Source of the DNA: Blautia schinkii
Lineage (GTDB): Bacteria > Bacillota > Clostridia > Lachnospirales > Lachnospiraceae
Assembly (NCBI RefSeq): GCF_013304825.1
Contig: NZ_JAAWUO010000010.1
Span: forward strand, 1 to 64,000
Reading direction: 5' to 3'
DNA length: 64,000 nucleotides
Below, piece after piece: positions 1 through 8,877 of the stretch (position 1 is its first letter; the number at the start of each line of letters is the position of its first letter). The translations under genes were made by a program, and so were the position numbers. Below the pieces are notes generated by a model, which saw nothing but the letters and a program-made list of their open reading frames with translations, searched no databases and had not been told where the DNA came from.

Positions 1-270
<270 letters not shown>

Positions 271-439
271 ATGTTTGATTCATTTACTCAAGACAACCGT
301 TTGGCTATCTCTCGTTTTTACTGCTTTTGGTTTGTTCAAACCGTTCTTTAAATAAATGTAAAGAAATTTTCGAGAATCGTATGTGTTTCACTGTTTAGTT
401 ATCAAGGTTTGTTGTGTCTGTCTCTCAGACAGCTCGTTT

Positions 440-468
440 ATTCTATCTCATCTCTTTTCGTTTGTCAA
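440..468 (-). promoter_or_regulatory. rRNA operon promoter, proximal
   Basis: On the minus strand a perfect -35 TTGACA (463-468) is followed after 17 bp by TAGAAT (440-445). It lies about 170 bp upstream of the mature 16S end and would make the shortest rRNA leader. Confidence 0.75.
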
Positions 469-538
469 GCACTTTTTTAAGTTTTTTTCAAACATTTTTG
501 AGTTAAGATTTTGTTGTCGTTTCGTTGACGACTTGGAT

Positions 539-567
539 ACTTTATCATATCTTCTGTCTTTTGTCAA
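539..567 (-). promoter_or_regulatory. rRNA operon promoter, middle
   Basis: Perfect -35 TTGACA (562-567), 17-bp spacer and a weaker -10 TAAAGT (539-544) on the minus strand, 99 bp upstream of the proximal promoter. Confidence 0.55.
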
Positions 568-642
568 CAACTTTTTTATTTTTTCTGAAAGATGATATTG
601 TTATCATTTTTTCAAAAACAATTTGTTCCCAACAACTCTGTT

Positions 643-672
643 AGGATATCATCTTTTCAAATAGCTGTCAAC
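643..672 (-). promoter_or_regulatory. rRNA operon promoter, distal
   Basis: Perfect -35 TTGACA (667-672), 18-bp spacer and TATCCT (643-648) on the minus strand, about 104 bp upstream of the middle promoter. The three together are typical tandem rrn control. The rest of 271-768 is an AT-rich leader with no gene. Confidence 0.6.
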
Positions 673-768
673 ATATTTTTTACTAAAAATCCATTTTTTT
701 CCAAAAAATGTGTTTTTCAGCCAAAAACCGCACTCCGCAGGCACGATTTTCCCGGAAATCCGGTAGGA

Positions 769-1482
769 TCATGTCTGCAGAATGCGGTTTATTCCTGCAA
801 AGATTCGTATAAAGATATTTTTGTCGTAGAGAAAGTTTAATACTGTATCTCCTCTGATCAGCCTTAACCCTTCCTGTCCTATTTTCGTATTGCAGAGTAT
901 TGTCACTACAAGCATTGCCACCCATATGAAAATAATACATTTTCCTCCGCCAACCAATGCTCCTGCCATTTTATTTATCCCACACAGCACCGGAAGTCTC
1001 GCCAGAAGATCCAGTGCATAAGCAAACACATGAATCAGCACCGATGCCAGTATATAAGACACCAGAAAAGAAAGACAGTTCACCGCTATGTTAGCAAGAT
1101 AATGCGAAACATACTCTCCGAATGTATTTACCGCAAGGGACTGATACACTGCTGCCGTATTATTATCTGCAATTCCGTTCTGCAGCAATCCAGGAAGATT
1201 CATACCGCTGATCAGTTCATTCTGCTGTTCTCCGTCCACTACAGTCTCCCCATCTGTCAGAGATTCCACAAAAGCTCCACTGACATCCTGGATCTTTTCA
1301 TAAACAGATGTATTTTCCCGGATAAACGTATTCACATATGGGTTGATCAGCCATACCACCACAACAGACAACAGAACGAGTACCACCGACACTACTTCCT
1401 TTATGAAGCCGCGCCTGTATCCGTCAACCATGGAAAAGGCAAGCAGTACAAGCACAGCCAGTCCAAGCCATGTCCAGCTCAT
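769..1482 (-). CDS. CvpA family membrane protein
   Basis: This 237-aa protein is strongly hydrophobic at both ends. It starts with a membrane segment, then a GYRRGFIKEV stretch and a second long hydrophobic run (about 28-46), which is the N-terminal layout of CvpA/colicin V production family proteins. A polar extracellular-type loop (about 50-110) is followed by two or three more membrane helices. CvpA-like proteins are inner-membrane proteins tied to envelope homeostasis; the exact role is not known for this one. The next gene upstream on the same strand is 10 bp away, so the two are probably co-transcribed toward the rRNA operon. Confidence 0.8.
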   Translation of the reverse strand: MSWTWLGLAVLVLLAFSMVDGYRRGFIKEVVSVVLVLLSVVVVWLINPYVNTFIRENTSVYEKIQDVSGAFVESLTDGETVVDGEQQNELISGMNLPGLLQNGIADNNTAAVYQSLAVNTFGEYVSHYLANIAVNCLSFLVSYILASVLIHVFAYALDLLARLPVLCGINKMAGALVGGGKCIIFIWVAMLVVTILCNTKIGQEGLRLIRGDTVLNFLYDKNIFIRIFAGINRILQT

Positions 1483-1492
1483 ATCTGCCTCC

Positions 1493-2725
1493 TTAACTGA
1501 ATTTGATAGTGCTAACTCCGTTGTCCATCACCATAAGATACTTATTCCAGCCGATCTTGAAGAAATCTCGGATCGTTCCATCCACACTTCCCATATATTT
1601 CTGCACGCCGCGACTGTTCATCACGCAGATCTGAGAACTGTTGTACATGATTATGTTACCATCGCTCATTTTGATGGTGCTGTATGCAACATTAAAATTC
1701 TTCCGGAATTTTAACTGACCGTTCATGCTATAGACTTCCATTGTATATTCACTATCTTTACTATTGTTCTTAAATACCAGTCCGATCCTCTGATCATCAA
1801 AAAATGTGCTTACGATCTCCTGTTTTACATTGATAGTTTTTACCTCTTTGGGAATCTGATTTCCCTGATAAGTAGAAAATCCATCATCCCGCAGAGCAAT
1901 GTACTGACTTTCACTGATGCATTCAACCTGCGGAATCACCACATTTTCATAAGTGTAACCGCTCACGATCCTATCATCCTCGTTCTGTCCTACATCTCCA
2001 TAATTATAAAAAGCAACATAGCTGGTAGTCTTGCTTCCATCTACATACTGGAATGTTACCATCATCACGCCATTATCAGAAACAGCAACATCCATCGGAT
2101 ATCCCGGATCATCTATCTTCGTAAGGTTTTCTGCTACCAGGCTTCCGTCTGAATTGTAAAAATTGATCCAGGTATTTTCATCATTGTCAAGGATCGCGGC
2201 TACCATTCCATTGGCTGCAACACGCACTTTTACAATGGAATAGGATGTTGTAACAGTTCCTGTAACACCTTTCTTATCGCAGATATAAAGAGATGTTCCC
2301 TCACTGTCTGCAATAACTGCCCTGCTTCCGTTAACATCTGCAATAGGATTCTGCATGGTATAGGTTTCATTCCACACTGTATTCATACTGCTGTCAACCA
2401 CAGACACTCCATCCGGACTGTATCTCAGGATATCACCATCCATCTCTACATATTGAGTAGAAACAACATCTTCCTGTTCACTGGTATTCAGCACTTTATA
2501 ACTATGGTAGCTCCGCTTCTCAACATAGAGAAAAACGAGGCATACTGCCGCTATCACCGCCACAACTGTGATCGCTTTTTTTCCTCTACCTGAAATCCTG
2601 CGGCGATGCGAATTCTTTCCACGGTAAACACTGCTTCTGTCAGCCTGTTCCTGAGCCAGCCTGGCTTTCTGCTTTATCAGCTTTTTACGCTTTTGTTTCT
2701 TTTGAAGTTTTTTTATGATATTCAC
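1493..2725 (-). CDS. membrane-anchored beta-propeller-like protein (DUF5711 type)
   Basis: The 410-aa protein has a very basic cytoplasmic N-terminus (Lys/Arg-rich through about residue 50), one membrane segment (about 51-67) and an exported domain with repeated blades of the type 'VxVVDSSxNxxW', 'ADSEGTSLYICD' and 'DNGVSTIKF'. This resembles the DUF5711 proteins of Lachnospiraceae, which look like WD40/YVTN-type propellers. No catalytic motif is visible. It lies 10 bp upstream of the CvpA-like gene, so a joint envelope role is plausible but inferred. The start follows a stretch with no strong Shine-Dalgarno. Confidence 0.7.
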   Translation of the reverse strand: MNIIKKLQKKQKRKKLIKQKARLAQEQADRSSVYRGKNSHRRRISGRGKKAITVVAVIAAVCLVFLYVEKRSYHSYKVLNTSEQEDVVSTQYVEMDGDILRYSPDGVSVVDSSMNTVWNETYTMQNPIADVNGSRAVIADSEGTSLYICDKKGVTGTVTTSYSIVKVRVAANGMVAAILDNDENTWINFYNSDGSLVAENLTKIDDPGYPMDVAVSDNGVMMVTFQYVDGSKTTSYVAFYNYGDVGQNEDDRIVSGYTYENVVIPQVECISESQYIALRDDGFSTYQGNQIPKEVKTINVKQEIVSTFFDDQRIGLVFKNNSKDSEYTMEVYSMNGQLKFRKNFNVAYSTIKMSDGNIIMYNSSQICVMNSRGVQKYMGSVDGTIRDFFKIGWNKYLMVMDNGVSTIKFS

Positions 2726-2788
2726 AACTGTATCCCTTACCTTATCATTGATTGTAAACTGGTTTTCCAGTTATTATAGCACATTCAG

Positions 2789-4153
2789 TCAGGGTAAAAC
2801 AATTACCTGCCCGGGATAAATAATTTCGTCAGCAGAAATTCCGTTCAATTTGCAGATTTCCTCCATAGCTCCCGCGTTTCCATAGCATCGCAGACTGATC
2901 TGGTACAAAGTATCTCCTGGCCGTATCACATATGTCGAATGTGTATTCTCTGCTGATGCTGCTGTTTCTGCTGTCTGCCGGGTATTCTGCTGTGCATTCT
3001 GATCTTTATCTGTGTCTTTGTCTTCATTTATATTTTTCTCAGATTTCTTCTCCGGGTAACTTTTCTGATTTTTTTTCGCTCCTGAACTTCTTGAATTATC
3101 CTCTGCAGATTTCTGAGCCTTTTCTGTTACAGATGGTGCCGGTGTCCGTGTAATATCATTTTTTCCGGCATCAGCAGGTGTCTCCGCGGCAGCCGGCCTG
3201 TCATCTTTCAGGGTTACTGCGGCAGTTATCGGTACGATCGATACTGACTTTTCCGGTACAGGAGCCACCTCGCCGGCAGGCTTTTCATCTGTACTGTTTT
3301 GTACTGCCACAGTTACTTCCGGTGTCTCCTGTGCGATCACTGCAGACGCAGTTGCAGCATCTTCCGGAATCCCGGAGCTGTTCTGCCGGTTCTGAAAAAA
3401 TGCCACTCCGGTTGCCAGCACTGCCAGGGCCAGACACACCGTCGCTGCATAAGAAAAAACGGAAGTCTTTTCCTCCTCCCGTTCCTCCGGCTTTTTGCTG
3501 TCTATGATCTTGCGAAAATTCCGGACAGCTTTATCCTCTACTTTCTCAGATGTTTCCGGTCCGGCGTTCTGATTTCTTTCGATCATATACGTCTGCATCT
3601 GAGAATTTTTTTCATAATAAATGTAATAGCCCTCTACCTTCACCATCGTTCCGCCATCATAACGGAAAAATGCCTCATCACGTTCCACCGGTTCCATCAG
3701 TATCAGGATCTTTTCCCCTCCAAAATACCTTAAATGTGTTTTCACCAGCAGATCCGTGATCTCCACAGCCGACTGATGCTGTGCAAAGAACCATCCAACA
3801 ATTTCCTGATCCGGAAAATATTTTTCTTTGTTTTCCTGCAGTCTCTGCCATATCTCTTCTGAAAAATCAATATGTTCCACCGTGGCTTCCATCTCGTCTG
3901 CAGCCAGTGCTCCTTTTACAAAAACACAGATCATATCCTCTGTCCATTTGATCTCACCTGTGAGAATAGCTACTTTTCCCTGCTCTTTCTCCTCTTCCGA
4001 CAGCCGCTTCAGAAATGTATATACATAATCCTCCACATAAATTCTGTAATTTCCGTTGGCAAGTCCGATCTGCCGGACGTTTCTCGGCATGGAAAAAGTT
4101 TCCTGCACTCCATCCTGCTCTGCTGTTTCCTCCTTATAAATGACCTCTATCAT
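2789..4153 (-). CDS. membrane protein with N-terminal MPN-like domain and C-terminal LysM
   Basis: A 454-aa protein in three parts. Residues 1-190 contain GEIKW, a long helix, then VGWFFAQHQSAVEITD and a strand-rich end (ILILMEP..FFRYDGG), a layout resembling JAB/MPN folds but without the HxH metal ligands. A single membrane helix lies near 233-252. After a Pro/Ala/Lys/Glu-rich linker comes a C-terminal LysM domain (from about 407: YVIRPGDTLYQISLRCYGN, ending YPGQVIVLP) that would bind peptidoglycan outside the cell. The MPN assignment is inferred from pattern only; LysM is clear. Confidence 0.78.
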   Translation of the reverse strand: MIEVIYKEETAEQDGVQETFSMPRNVRQIGLANGNYRIYVEDYVYTFLKRLSEEEKEQGKVAILTGEIKWTEDMICVFVKGALAADEMEATVEHIDFSEEIWQRLQENKEKYFPDQEIVGWFFAQHQSAVEITDLLVKTHLRYFGGEKILILMEPVERDEAFFRYDGGTMVKVEGYYIYYEKNSQMQTYMIERNQNAGPETSEKVEDKAVRNFRKIIDSKKPEEREEEKTSVFSYAATVCLALAVLATGVAFFQNRQNSSGIPEDAATASAVIAQETPEVTVAVQNSTDEKPAGEVAPVPEKSVSIVPITAAVTLKDDRPAAAETPADAGKNDITRTPAPSVTEKAQKSAEDNSRSSGAKKNQKSYPEKKSEKNINEDKDTDKDQNAQQNTRQTAETAASAENTHSTYVIRPGDTLYQISLRCYGNAGAMEEICKLNGISADEIIYPGQVIVLP

Positions 4154-4314
4154 CTTATATCACCCCTTCAGATAACAGCATAGCACAGGAAAAACGCGGA
4201 ATTTATCATAATGTAAGATGCTTTTCCCATAATTTACCGACAGATTCTGCAACGTGCATATTTTTTCCATTTTCGGGATAAGATGAAGGGAAAAGAAAAG
4301 AATCGAGGTTCCCC

Positions 4315-4869
4315 ATGGCTTTTTACATTGATTCAAATAAAACCGGTTCTTCCGGAGAAATTGCATATCTTTTAAAAAAATGCATTCTTCACTGTCCAAA
4401 AAAATGGACTGAGATTGTTTTTTTATGCATTGGCAGTGACCGGATCACCGGCGATTGCTTAGGCCCATATATAGGACACCTGCTTCACCCCCACGAAAGT
4501 CCGCGGATCTTTGTCTACGGAACGCTCTCCGACCCGGTACATGCCCTGAATCTGGAAAAATGCTCCAGGCTTATCGGACAGCTCCACCCTCATGCCCTGG
4601 TCATTGCTATCGATGCTTCTCTTGGACAAAAAAAGCACCTGGGCTATGTGACCATTGGAAATGGTGCACTGTACCCAGGTGCTGGTGTTCAGAAAAACCT
4701 TCCGCCTGTTGGAGATATCCACATCACAGGCATTGTGAACATTGCCGGAATGCTGGAACATCTCACTCTGCAGACAACACGGCTCTCCACCGTAGTAGCA
4801 CTGGCAGATGCCATTGCCGAAGGAATTTTAAAGATCCTTCCCGCAGAGACAGATATAATCTCCTGTTGA
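4315..4869 (+). CDS. yyaC: spore protease YyaC
   Basis: The 184-aa product carries FLCIGSDRITGDCLGPYIG, then FVYGTLSDPVHALNL, VIAIDASLG and GAGVQKNLPPVGDIHITGIV, the conserved blocks of YyaC, a germination-protease-like enzyme found in endospore formers. The Asp/Gly blocks resemble the phosphorylase/hydrogenase-maturation protease fold. The ATG at 4315 is preceded by GAGG (4305-4308). It is alone on the plus strand, converging with transketolase. Its presence argues that the organism can, or once could, form spores. Confidence 0.85.
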   Translation: MAFYIDSNKTGSSGEIAYLLKKCILHCPKKWTEIVFLCIGSDRITGDCLGPYIGHLLHPHESPRIFVYGTLSDPVHALNLEKCSRLIGQLHPHALVIAIDASLGQKKHLGYVTIGNGALYPGAGVQKNLPPVGDIHITGIVNIAGMLEHLTLQTTRLSTVVALADAIAEGILKILPAETDIISC

Positions 4870-4874
4870 TTTAC

Positions 4875-4932
4875 AAAGCGGAGCTTCTCATTCCGCTTTC
4901 GCTACATGTATAAAATCACTTCGCGATTTTAT
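4875..4932. repeat. hairpin-pair repeat between yyaC and tkt (family member)
   Basis: Two hairpins in a row: AAAGCGGA (4875-4882) pairs with TCCGCTTT (4892-4899), followed by the family signature TCGCTAC, then ATAAAATC (4910-4917) pairs with GATTTTAT (4925-4932). The tkt C-subunit stop codon (4929-4931) lies in the last arm. The first hairpin and signature match the head of the longer repeats near 23013 and 18827. It may serve as a two-way terminator for the convergent genes. Confidence 0.6.
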
Positions 4933-5867
4933 GCAAAGTCTTTAATCTGGCTGTAGATGCCATCTGCATCAAGACCATATTTATGAAGAAGCTCTGCTGC
5001 CGGACCGGACTCACCGAATACATCATGGATTCCGATACGTTTAACCGGTACAGGAGCCTTCTCAGCCAGGCACTCGCAGACAGCTCCGCCAAGACCGCCA
5101 ATGATGGAGTGCTCCTCAACAGTTACAACCTTGCCTGTTTCTTTGGCAGCTGCAACAACAAGCTCCTCATCAAGAGGTTTAATGGTGTGGATATTGATAA
5201 CTTTTGCATCGATTCCGTCTGCTGCAAGCTTCTCAGCTGCCTCAAGAGCAGGAGCAACGCAAAGTCCGTTTGCGATGATGGTAAGATCTTTTCCCTCGCG
5301 GAGAACGATACCTTTACCAAGCTCAAATTTATAATCTGGTCTGTCATTGATAACCGGAACTGCAAGACGTCCAAATCTCATGTATACCGGTCCCTGATGC
5401 TCATAAGCGGCCTCAACCATAGCCTTAGCCTCGATATCATCAGACGGGCTTGCAACAACCATTCCAGGAATTACTCTCATAAGTGCAAAGTCCTCAAGGC
5501 ACTGATGTGTGGCACCGTCCTCACCTACGGAAATACCGCCATGAGTTGCTCCGATCTTTACATTAAGCTTCGGATATCCGATGGAGTTGCGAACCTGCTC
5601 ATAAGCACGTCCGGCTGCAAACATAGCAAATGTACTTGCAAAAGGAACCTTGCCTGTGGAAGCAATTCCTGCCGCAATACCCATCATATTGCACTCTGCG
5701 ATACCGCAGTCAATGTGACGCTCCGGAAATTCTTTCTTGAACATACCTGTCTGTGTAGCTGCAGCAAGGTCAGCGTCCAGAACGATAAGATTCTCGTGTT
5801 TTTTACCTAATTCTACAAGGGCACTGCCGTAGCTTGCTCTTGTTGCGATTTTCTTTACTTCTGACAT
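4929..5867 (-). CDS. transketolase, C-terminal (pyrimidine-binding) subunit
   Basis: The 312-aa protein begins with the pyrimidine-binding domain (VLDADLAAATQT, RHIDCGIAECNMMGIAAGIA with the catalytic Glu, then FATFAMFAAGRAYEQVRNSI) and ends with a transketolase C domain. With the N subunit it transfers C2 units between ketose and aldose phosphates in the non-oxidative pentose phosphate pathway. Its ATG lies inside the upstream subunit gene (13-bp overlap, ATGTCAGAAGTAA), so the two are translationally coupled. Split transketolases are normal in Clostridia, so this is not a broken gene. Confidence 0.93.
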   Translation of the reverse strand: MSEVKKIATRASYGSALVELGKKHENLIVLDADLAAATQTGMFKKEFPERHIDCGIAECNMMGIAAGIASTGKVPFASTFAMFAAGRAYEQVRNSIGYPKLNVKIGATHGGISVGEDGATHQCLEDFALMRVIPGMVVASPSDDIEAKAMVEAAYEHQGPVYMRFGRLAVPVINDRPDYKFELGKGIVLREGKDLTIIANGLCVAPALEAAEKLAADGIDAKVINIHTIKPLDEELVVAAAKETGKVVTVEEHSIIGGLGGAVCECLAEKAPVPVKRIGIHDVFGESGPAAELLHKYGLDADGIYSQIKDFA

Positions 5868-6694
5868 AACGCTTCACCTACCTTCTCCAGATCTTCCATT
5901 GCCTGTGCATACTGCTCGTCATTCGGAGCCTTTCCGTGCCAGCCTACTGCGTTTTCCATGTAGGAAACGCCCTTGCCTTTTACGGTCTTCATGATGATAG
6001 CTGTGGGCATACCTTTGGTAGCTCTTGCCTCATCAAAAGCAGCTTTCAGCTGATCCATATCGTTGCCGTCAGCAACATTGATCACATGGAAATTGAAAGC
6101 TTCGAATTTCTTGTCAATCGGGTACGGGGAGCATACATCTGCAATATCACCGTCGATCTGAAGTCCGTTATTGTCCACGATCACAACCAGGTTGTCCAGT
6201 TTACGGAATCCTGCAAACATAGCAGCCTCCCATACCTGTCCTTCCTCAATCTCACCATCTCCAAGCAATGTATATACACGATAATCATCATTGCTCAGTT
6301 TAGCGGAAAGAGCCATACCTACTGCTGCAGAGATCCCCTGTCCAAGGGAACCGCTTGACATATCAACGCCCGGGATATGTTTCATATCCGGATGTCCCTG
6401 AAGGTAGGAACCAAGATGACGAAGTGTTTTCAGGTCTTCTTTCGGGAAGTATCCTCTCTCTGCAAGTACAGAGTAAAGTCCTGGTGCTGTATGTCCTTTA
6501 GAAAGAACAAAACGGTCACGGTCTGCTTTCTTAGGATCCTTCGGGTCGATGTTCATCTCCTCGAAATATAAGTAAGTAAACACATCTGCTGCAGAAAGGG
6601 ATCCACCCGGATGTCCGGCCTTTGCTGCATGGACTGCTGTTACGATATCCTTGCGGACTTCGTTGGCAACTTTCTGAAGTTCTAACTTATCCAT
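5855..6694 (-). CDS. transketolase, N-terminal (thiamine diphosphate-binding) subunit
   Basis: The 279-aa protein holds the ThDP pyrophosphate-binding half of transketolase: GHPGGSLSAAD, the GDGEIEEGQVWEAAMFA motif and, about 25 residues on, VDNNGLQ, which bind Mg2+ and diphosphate. It pairs with the C subunit encoded just downstream. The start has AAAGGAG 5-6 codons upstream. A GC-rich stem-loop (about 6717-6740) sits in the gap after fsa, just before the ribosome site, and may affect relative expression. Confidence 0.93.
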   Translation of the reverse strand: MDKLELQKVANEVRKDIVTAVHAAKAGHPGGSLSAADVFTYLYFEEMNIDPKDPKKADRDRFVLSKGHTAPGLYSVLAERGYFPKEDLKTLRHLGSYLQGHPDMKHIPGVDMSSGSLGQGISAAVGMALSAKLSNDDYRVYTLLGDGEIEEGQVWEAAMFAGFRKLDNLVVIVDNNGLQIDGDIADVCSPYPIDKKFEAFNFHVINVADGNDMDQLKAAFDEARATKGMPTAIIMKTVKGKGVSYMENAVGWHGKAPNDEQYAQAMEDLEKVGEALCQK

Positions 6695-6765
6695 GTTATA
6701 AATGTCTCCTTTTTTGGTGCTCCGGTCATGCCGGAGTGTTTATATATAAAAGAGCTTCCAGTTAA

Positions 6766-7419
6766 TTACTCACCGAATACTGCTTTGTAGTCAGCCTGGA
6801 ATTTAGCGATACCGGCATCTGTCAGCGGATGATGTGTCATCTGCTCAATTACCTTGAACGGTACAGTAGCGATGTCAGCACCTGCAAGTGCACATGCTGT
6901 TACGTGCATTGGATGACGAACACTTGCTGCAATGATCTCTGTCGGGATATCTGCAACCGCAAACATCTCAGCGATCTGCTGGATCAGCTCAACACCATCT
7001 GTAGAAATGTCGTCCAGTCTTCCAAGGAACGGAGATACATATGTAGCACCTGCTCTTGCTGCAAGAAGTGCCTGGTTAGCGGAAAAGATCAGAGTAACGT
7101 TTGTCTTGATTCCCTCAGAAGAAAGTACTTTAACCGCTTTCAGTCCTTCTGTTGTCATCGGAATCTTAACAACCATGTTCGGATGGATCGCTGCGATCTC
7201 ACGTCCCTCACGGATCATGCCCTCAGCATCTGTTGTTGTAGCTTTAACCTCACCGCTGATCGGTCCGTCAACGATAGTTGTGATCTCTTTGATTACTTCG
7301 TTGAAGTCTCTTCCCTCTTTTGCAATAAGGGACGGGTTGGTTGTAACACCACAAATAACTCCCATGTCATTAGCTTCTCTGATATCCTCTACTTTAGCTG
7401 TGTCGATAAAAAATTTCAT
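6766..7419 (-). CDS. fsa: fructose-6-phosphate aldolase / transaldolase-like
   Basis: The 217-aa protein starts [16 protein letters not shown], contains [19 protein letters not shown] with the Schiff-base lysine, and [29 protein letters not shown]. Length (about 215 aa) and motifs fit the short transaldolase family (FSA/TalC/MipB). It either acts as transaldolase in the pentose phosphate pathway or cleaves fructose-6-phosphate; the context with transketolase favours transaldolase. First gene of a fsa-tktN-tktC unit with a good promoter at 7465-7492. Confidence 0.93.
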   Translation of the reverse strand: MKFFIDTAKVEDIREANDMGVICGVTTNPSLIAKEGRDFNEVIKEITTIVDGPISGEVKATTTDAEGMIREGREIAAIHPNMVVKIPMTTEGLKAVKVLSSEGIKTNVTLIFSANQALLAARAGATYVSPFLGRLDDISTDGVELIQQIAEMFAVADIPTEIIAASVRHPMHVTACALAGADIATVPFKVIEQMTHHPLTDAGIAKFQADYKAVFGE

Positions 7420-7464
7420 TGTTTTTTCCTCCTGTTTACGTTCGTTCTTTTTCTTGATGATTTC

Positions 7465-7492
7465 ATTATAACAAACTCATTGTGAGGGTCAA
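7465..7492 (-). promoter_or_regulatory. promoter for fsa-tkt operon
   Basis: Minus strand: TTGACC (7487-7492), 16-bp spacer, TATAAT (7465-7470), about 45 bp upstream of the fsa start. Confidence 0.75.
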
Positions 7493-7503
7493 GGCTCTTA
7501 TTT

Positions 7504-7530
7504 TTTATTAATAAATATTTTATTAATAAA
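7504..7530. promoter_or_regulatory. paired AT palindromes upstream of the fsa promoter
   Basis: TTTATTAATAAA occurs at 7504-7515 and again at 7519-7530, 15 bp apart, just upstream of the fsa -35 box. Related sequences are TTTATTAAC at about 7538 and the palindrome ATTATTAATAAT at 7673-7684. They could be binding sites for the LacI-type regulator encoded next door, although LacI operators usually have a central CG. The remainder of 7420-7723 is AT-rich with no gene. Confidence 0.35.
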
Positions 7531-7723
7531 GTTATGTTTTATTAACAGAGCCTGTCAATTTTTTCACCCATAACAGCTTACATTCATTTTCCAAAACCTC
7601 ACACATTGCTGTAAATATCGGTTTTTTTAACTTTTACAATTAAATGTACTTGCGGAAGTCTCTCTATATATTATTATTAATAATTTATGCGCCATTATTT
7701 ATTTTTCTGACGGCAGACCTATC

Positions 7724-8812
7724 TCAATCCACCTTTGCATACCCCGTTGTCCGGCGCATGATCAGCTTCGGAGTATACTCAATATTGTAAAGACTTGCAG
7801 GTCTTTCATCAAAATAAAATTTATCATTCATATCAATCTTCCGGATAACGATATCGCAGGCATCACGGCCTTTCAGCGCAACAAAATGATCGATAGTCGT
7901 CAGCGAAATTCTTTGGATACCGGAATAAAAAATATTATCACAGCCGATAACAGAAACATCTTTTGGCACATGAAGGCGCATCTCACGGAGCGCATCAATG
8001 GCTCCGATGGCCATCATATCATTCTGGCCTGCAATCGCTGTGAATTTTTTTCCTTCATTGAGAAGTTCCATGGTCAGATCATATCCCATGGCATACTCGG
8101 AATCCATACGGGGGATCTTTCTGTCATTGGATTCATCTGCCGCCTTGATGATCACATGATCTTTTTTTCCTTCTTTCTCGAATTCGCGTACAAAGCCTTC
8201 TACTCTTTTGGAGCGCTGCCACTGCCGTTTGGTAAGAGGCGGCGTGATAAAAGCCACGTCTGTATGTCCAAGATCCAGAAGATGTCTGGCCATCATTTTT
8301 CCCACTACGGAATTATCCTGATTAATGGCATCCACTGTGGTAGTTTTTTCTTTATTGCTGATGATGACCAAAGGGGTCTCTTTTGCAATCTTTTCCACCT
8401 GATGCTGAAAATCAGGATGAGGATTGCAGGTATAGATGATCCCACAGGGCTGCATGGTCTGCATCATCCGGAGATATTTCTCTTCCAGTCCGGCATCTCT
8501 CTGGGTATTGCAGATAAACACTCCGTAGCCCTGTTCATTTGCCACGGCTTCAATACCCTGAAGGAGCAGTACATAGTAGGGGCTTGTGAGCGTAGGACAG
8601 AAAACAACGATCAGTTTTTCTTTCGGGCTGTCTTTCCGCTTCCGGCGCCCCGGCAGCTCATAGCCCAGATCTCTTGCCGCCTGCTCTACACGTTCCACCG
8701 TTTCCCTGGAAAAAGAAACATTATATTTCCGGTTCAGGACCATGGATACGGTTGCCTGGGAAACCCCGGCACGCGCTGCCACGTCTGAAGAAGTTGTTTT
8801 CTTTTTAGCCAC
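7724..8812 (-). CDS. LacI/PurR family transcriptional regulator
   Basis: The 362-aa protein has an N-terminal LacI helix-turn-helix (SSDVAARAGVSQATVSMVLN, with hinge region to about residue 60) and a periplasmic-binding-like sensor domain (LIVVFCPTLTSPYYVLLLQG, then INQDNSVVGKMMARHLLDLGH, FTAIAGQNDMMAIGAIDALRE, VSVIGCDNI). It begins with GTG after a GGAGGAGG ribosome site. It follows recR by 65 bp and precedes fsa-tkt on the same strand. The ligand is unknown; control of the pentose-phosphate genes is a reasonable guess. The extra Lys residues before the HTH are unremarkable. Confidence 0.9.
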   Translation of the reverse strand: MAKKKTTSSDVAARAGVSQATVSMVLNRKYNVSFSRETVERVEQAARDLGYELPGRRKRKDSPKEKLIVVFCPTLTSPYYVLLLQGIEAVANEQGYGVFICNTQRDAGLEEKYLRMMQTMQPCGIIYTCNPHPDFQHQVEKIAKETPLVIISNKEKTTTVDAINQDNSVVGKMMARHLLDLGHTDVAFITPPLTKRQWQRSKRVEGFVREFEKEGKKDHVIIKAADESNDRKIPRMDSEYAMGYDLTMELLNEGKKFTAIAGQNDMMAIGAIDALREMRLHVPKDVSVIGCDNIFYSGIQRISLTTIDHFVALKGRDACDIVIRKIDMNDKFYFDERPASLYNIEYTPKLIMRRTTGYAKVD

Positions 8813-8877
8813 CGTCTCACCTCCTCCGGCACGAAAATACCGCCTCAGTCAGTCGTATATTCGGATTCCTCATTCGT

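Noticed and set aside
5855-5867. Transketolase looks split, as if by frameshift
   Set aside because: Each half has its own start and ribosome site with a clean coupled overlap; two-subunit transketolases are normal in this group.
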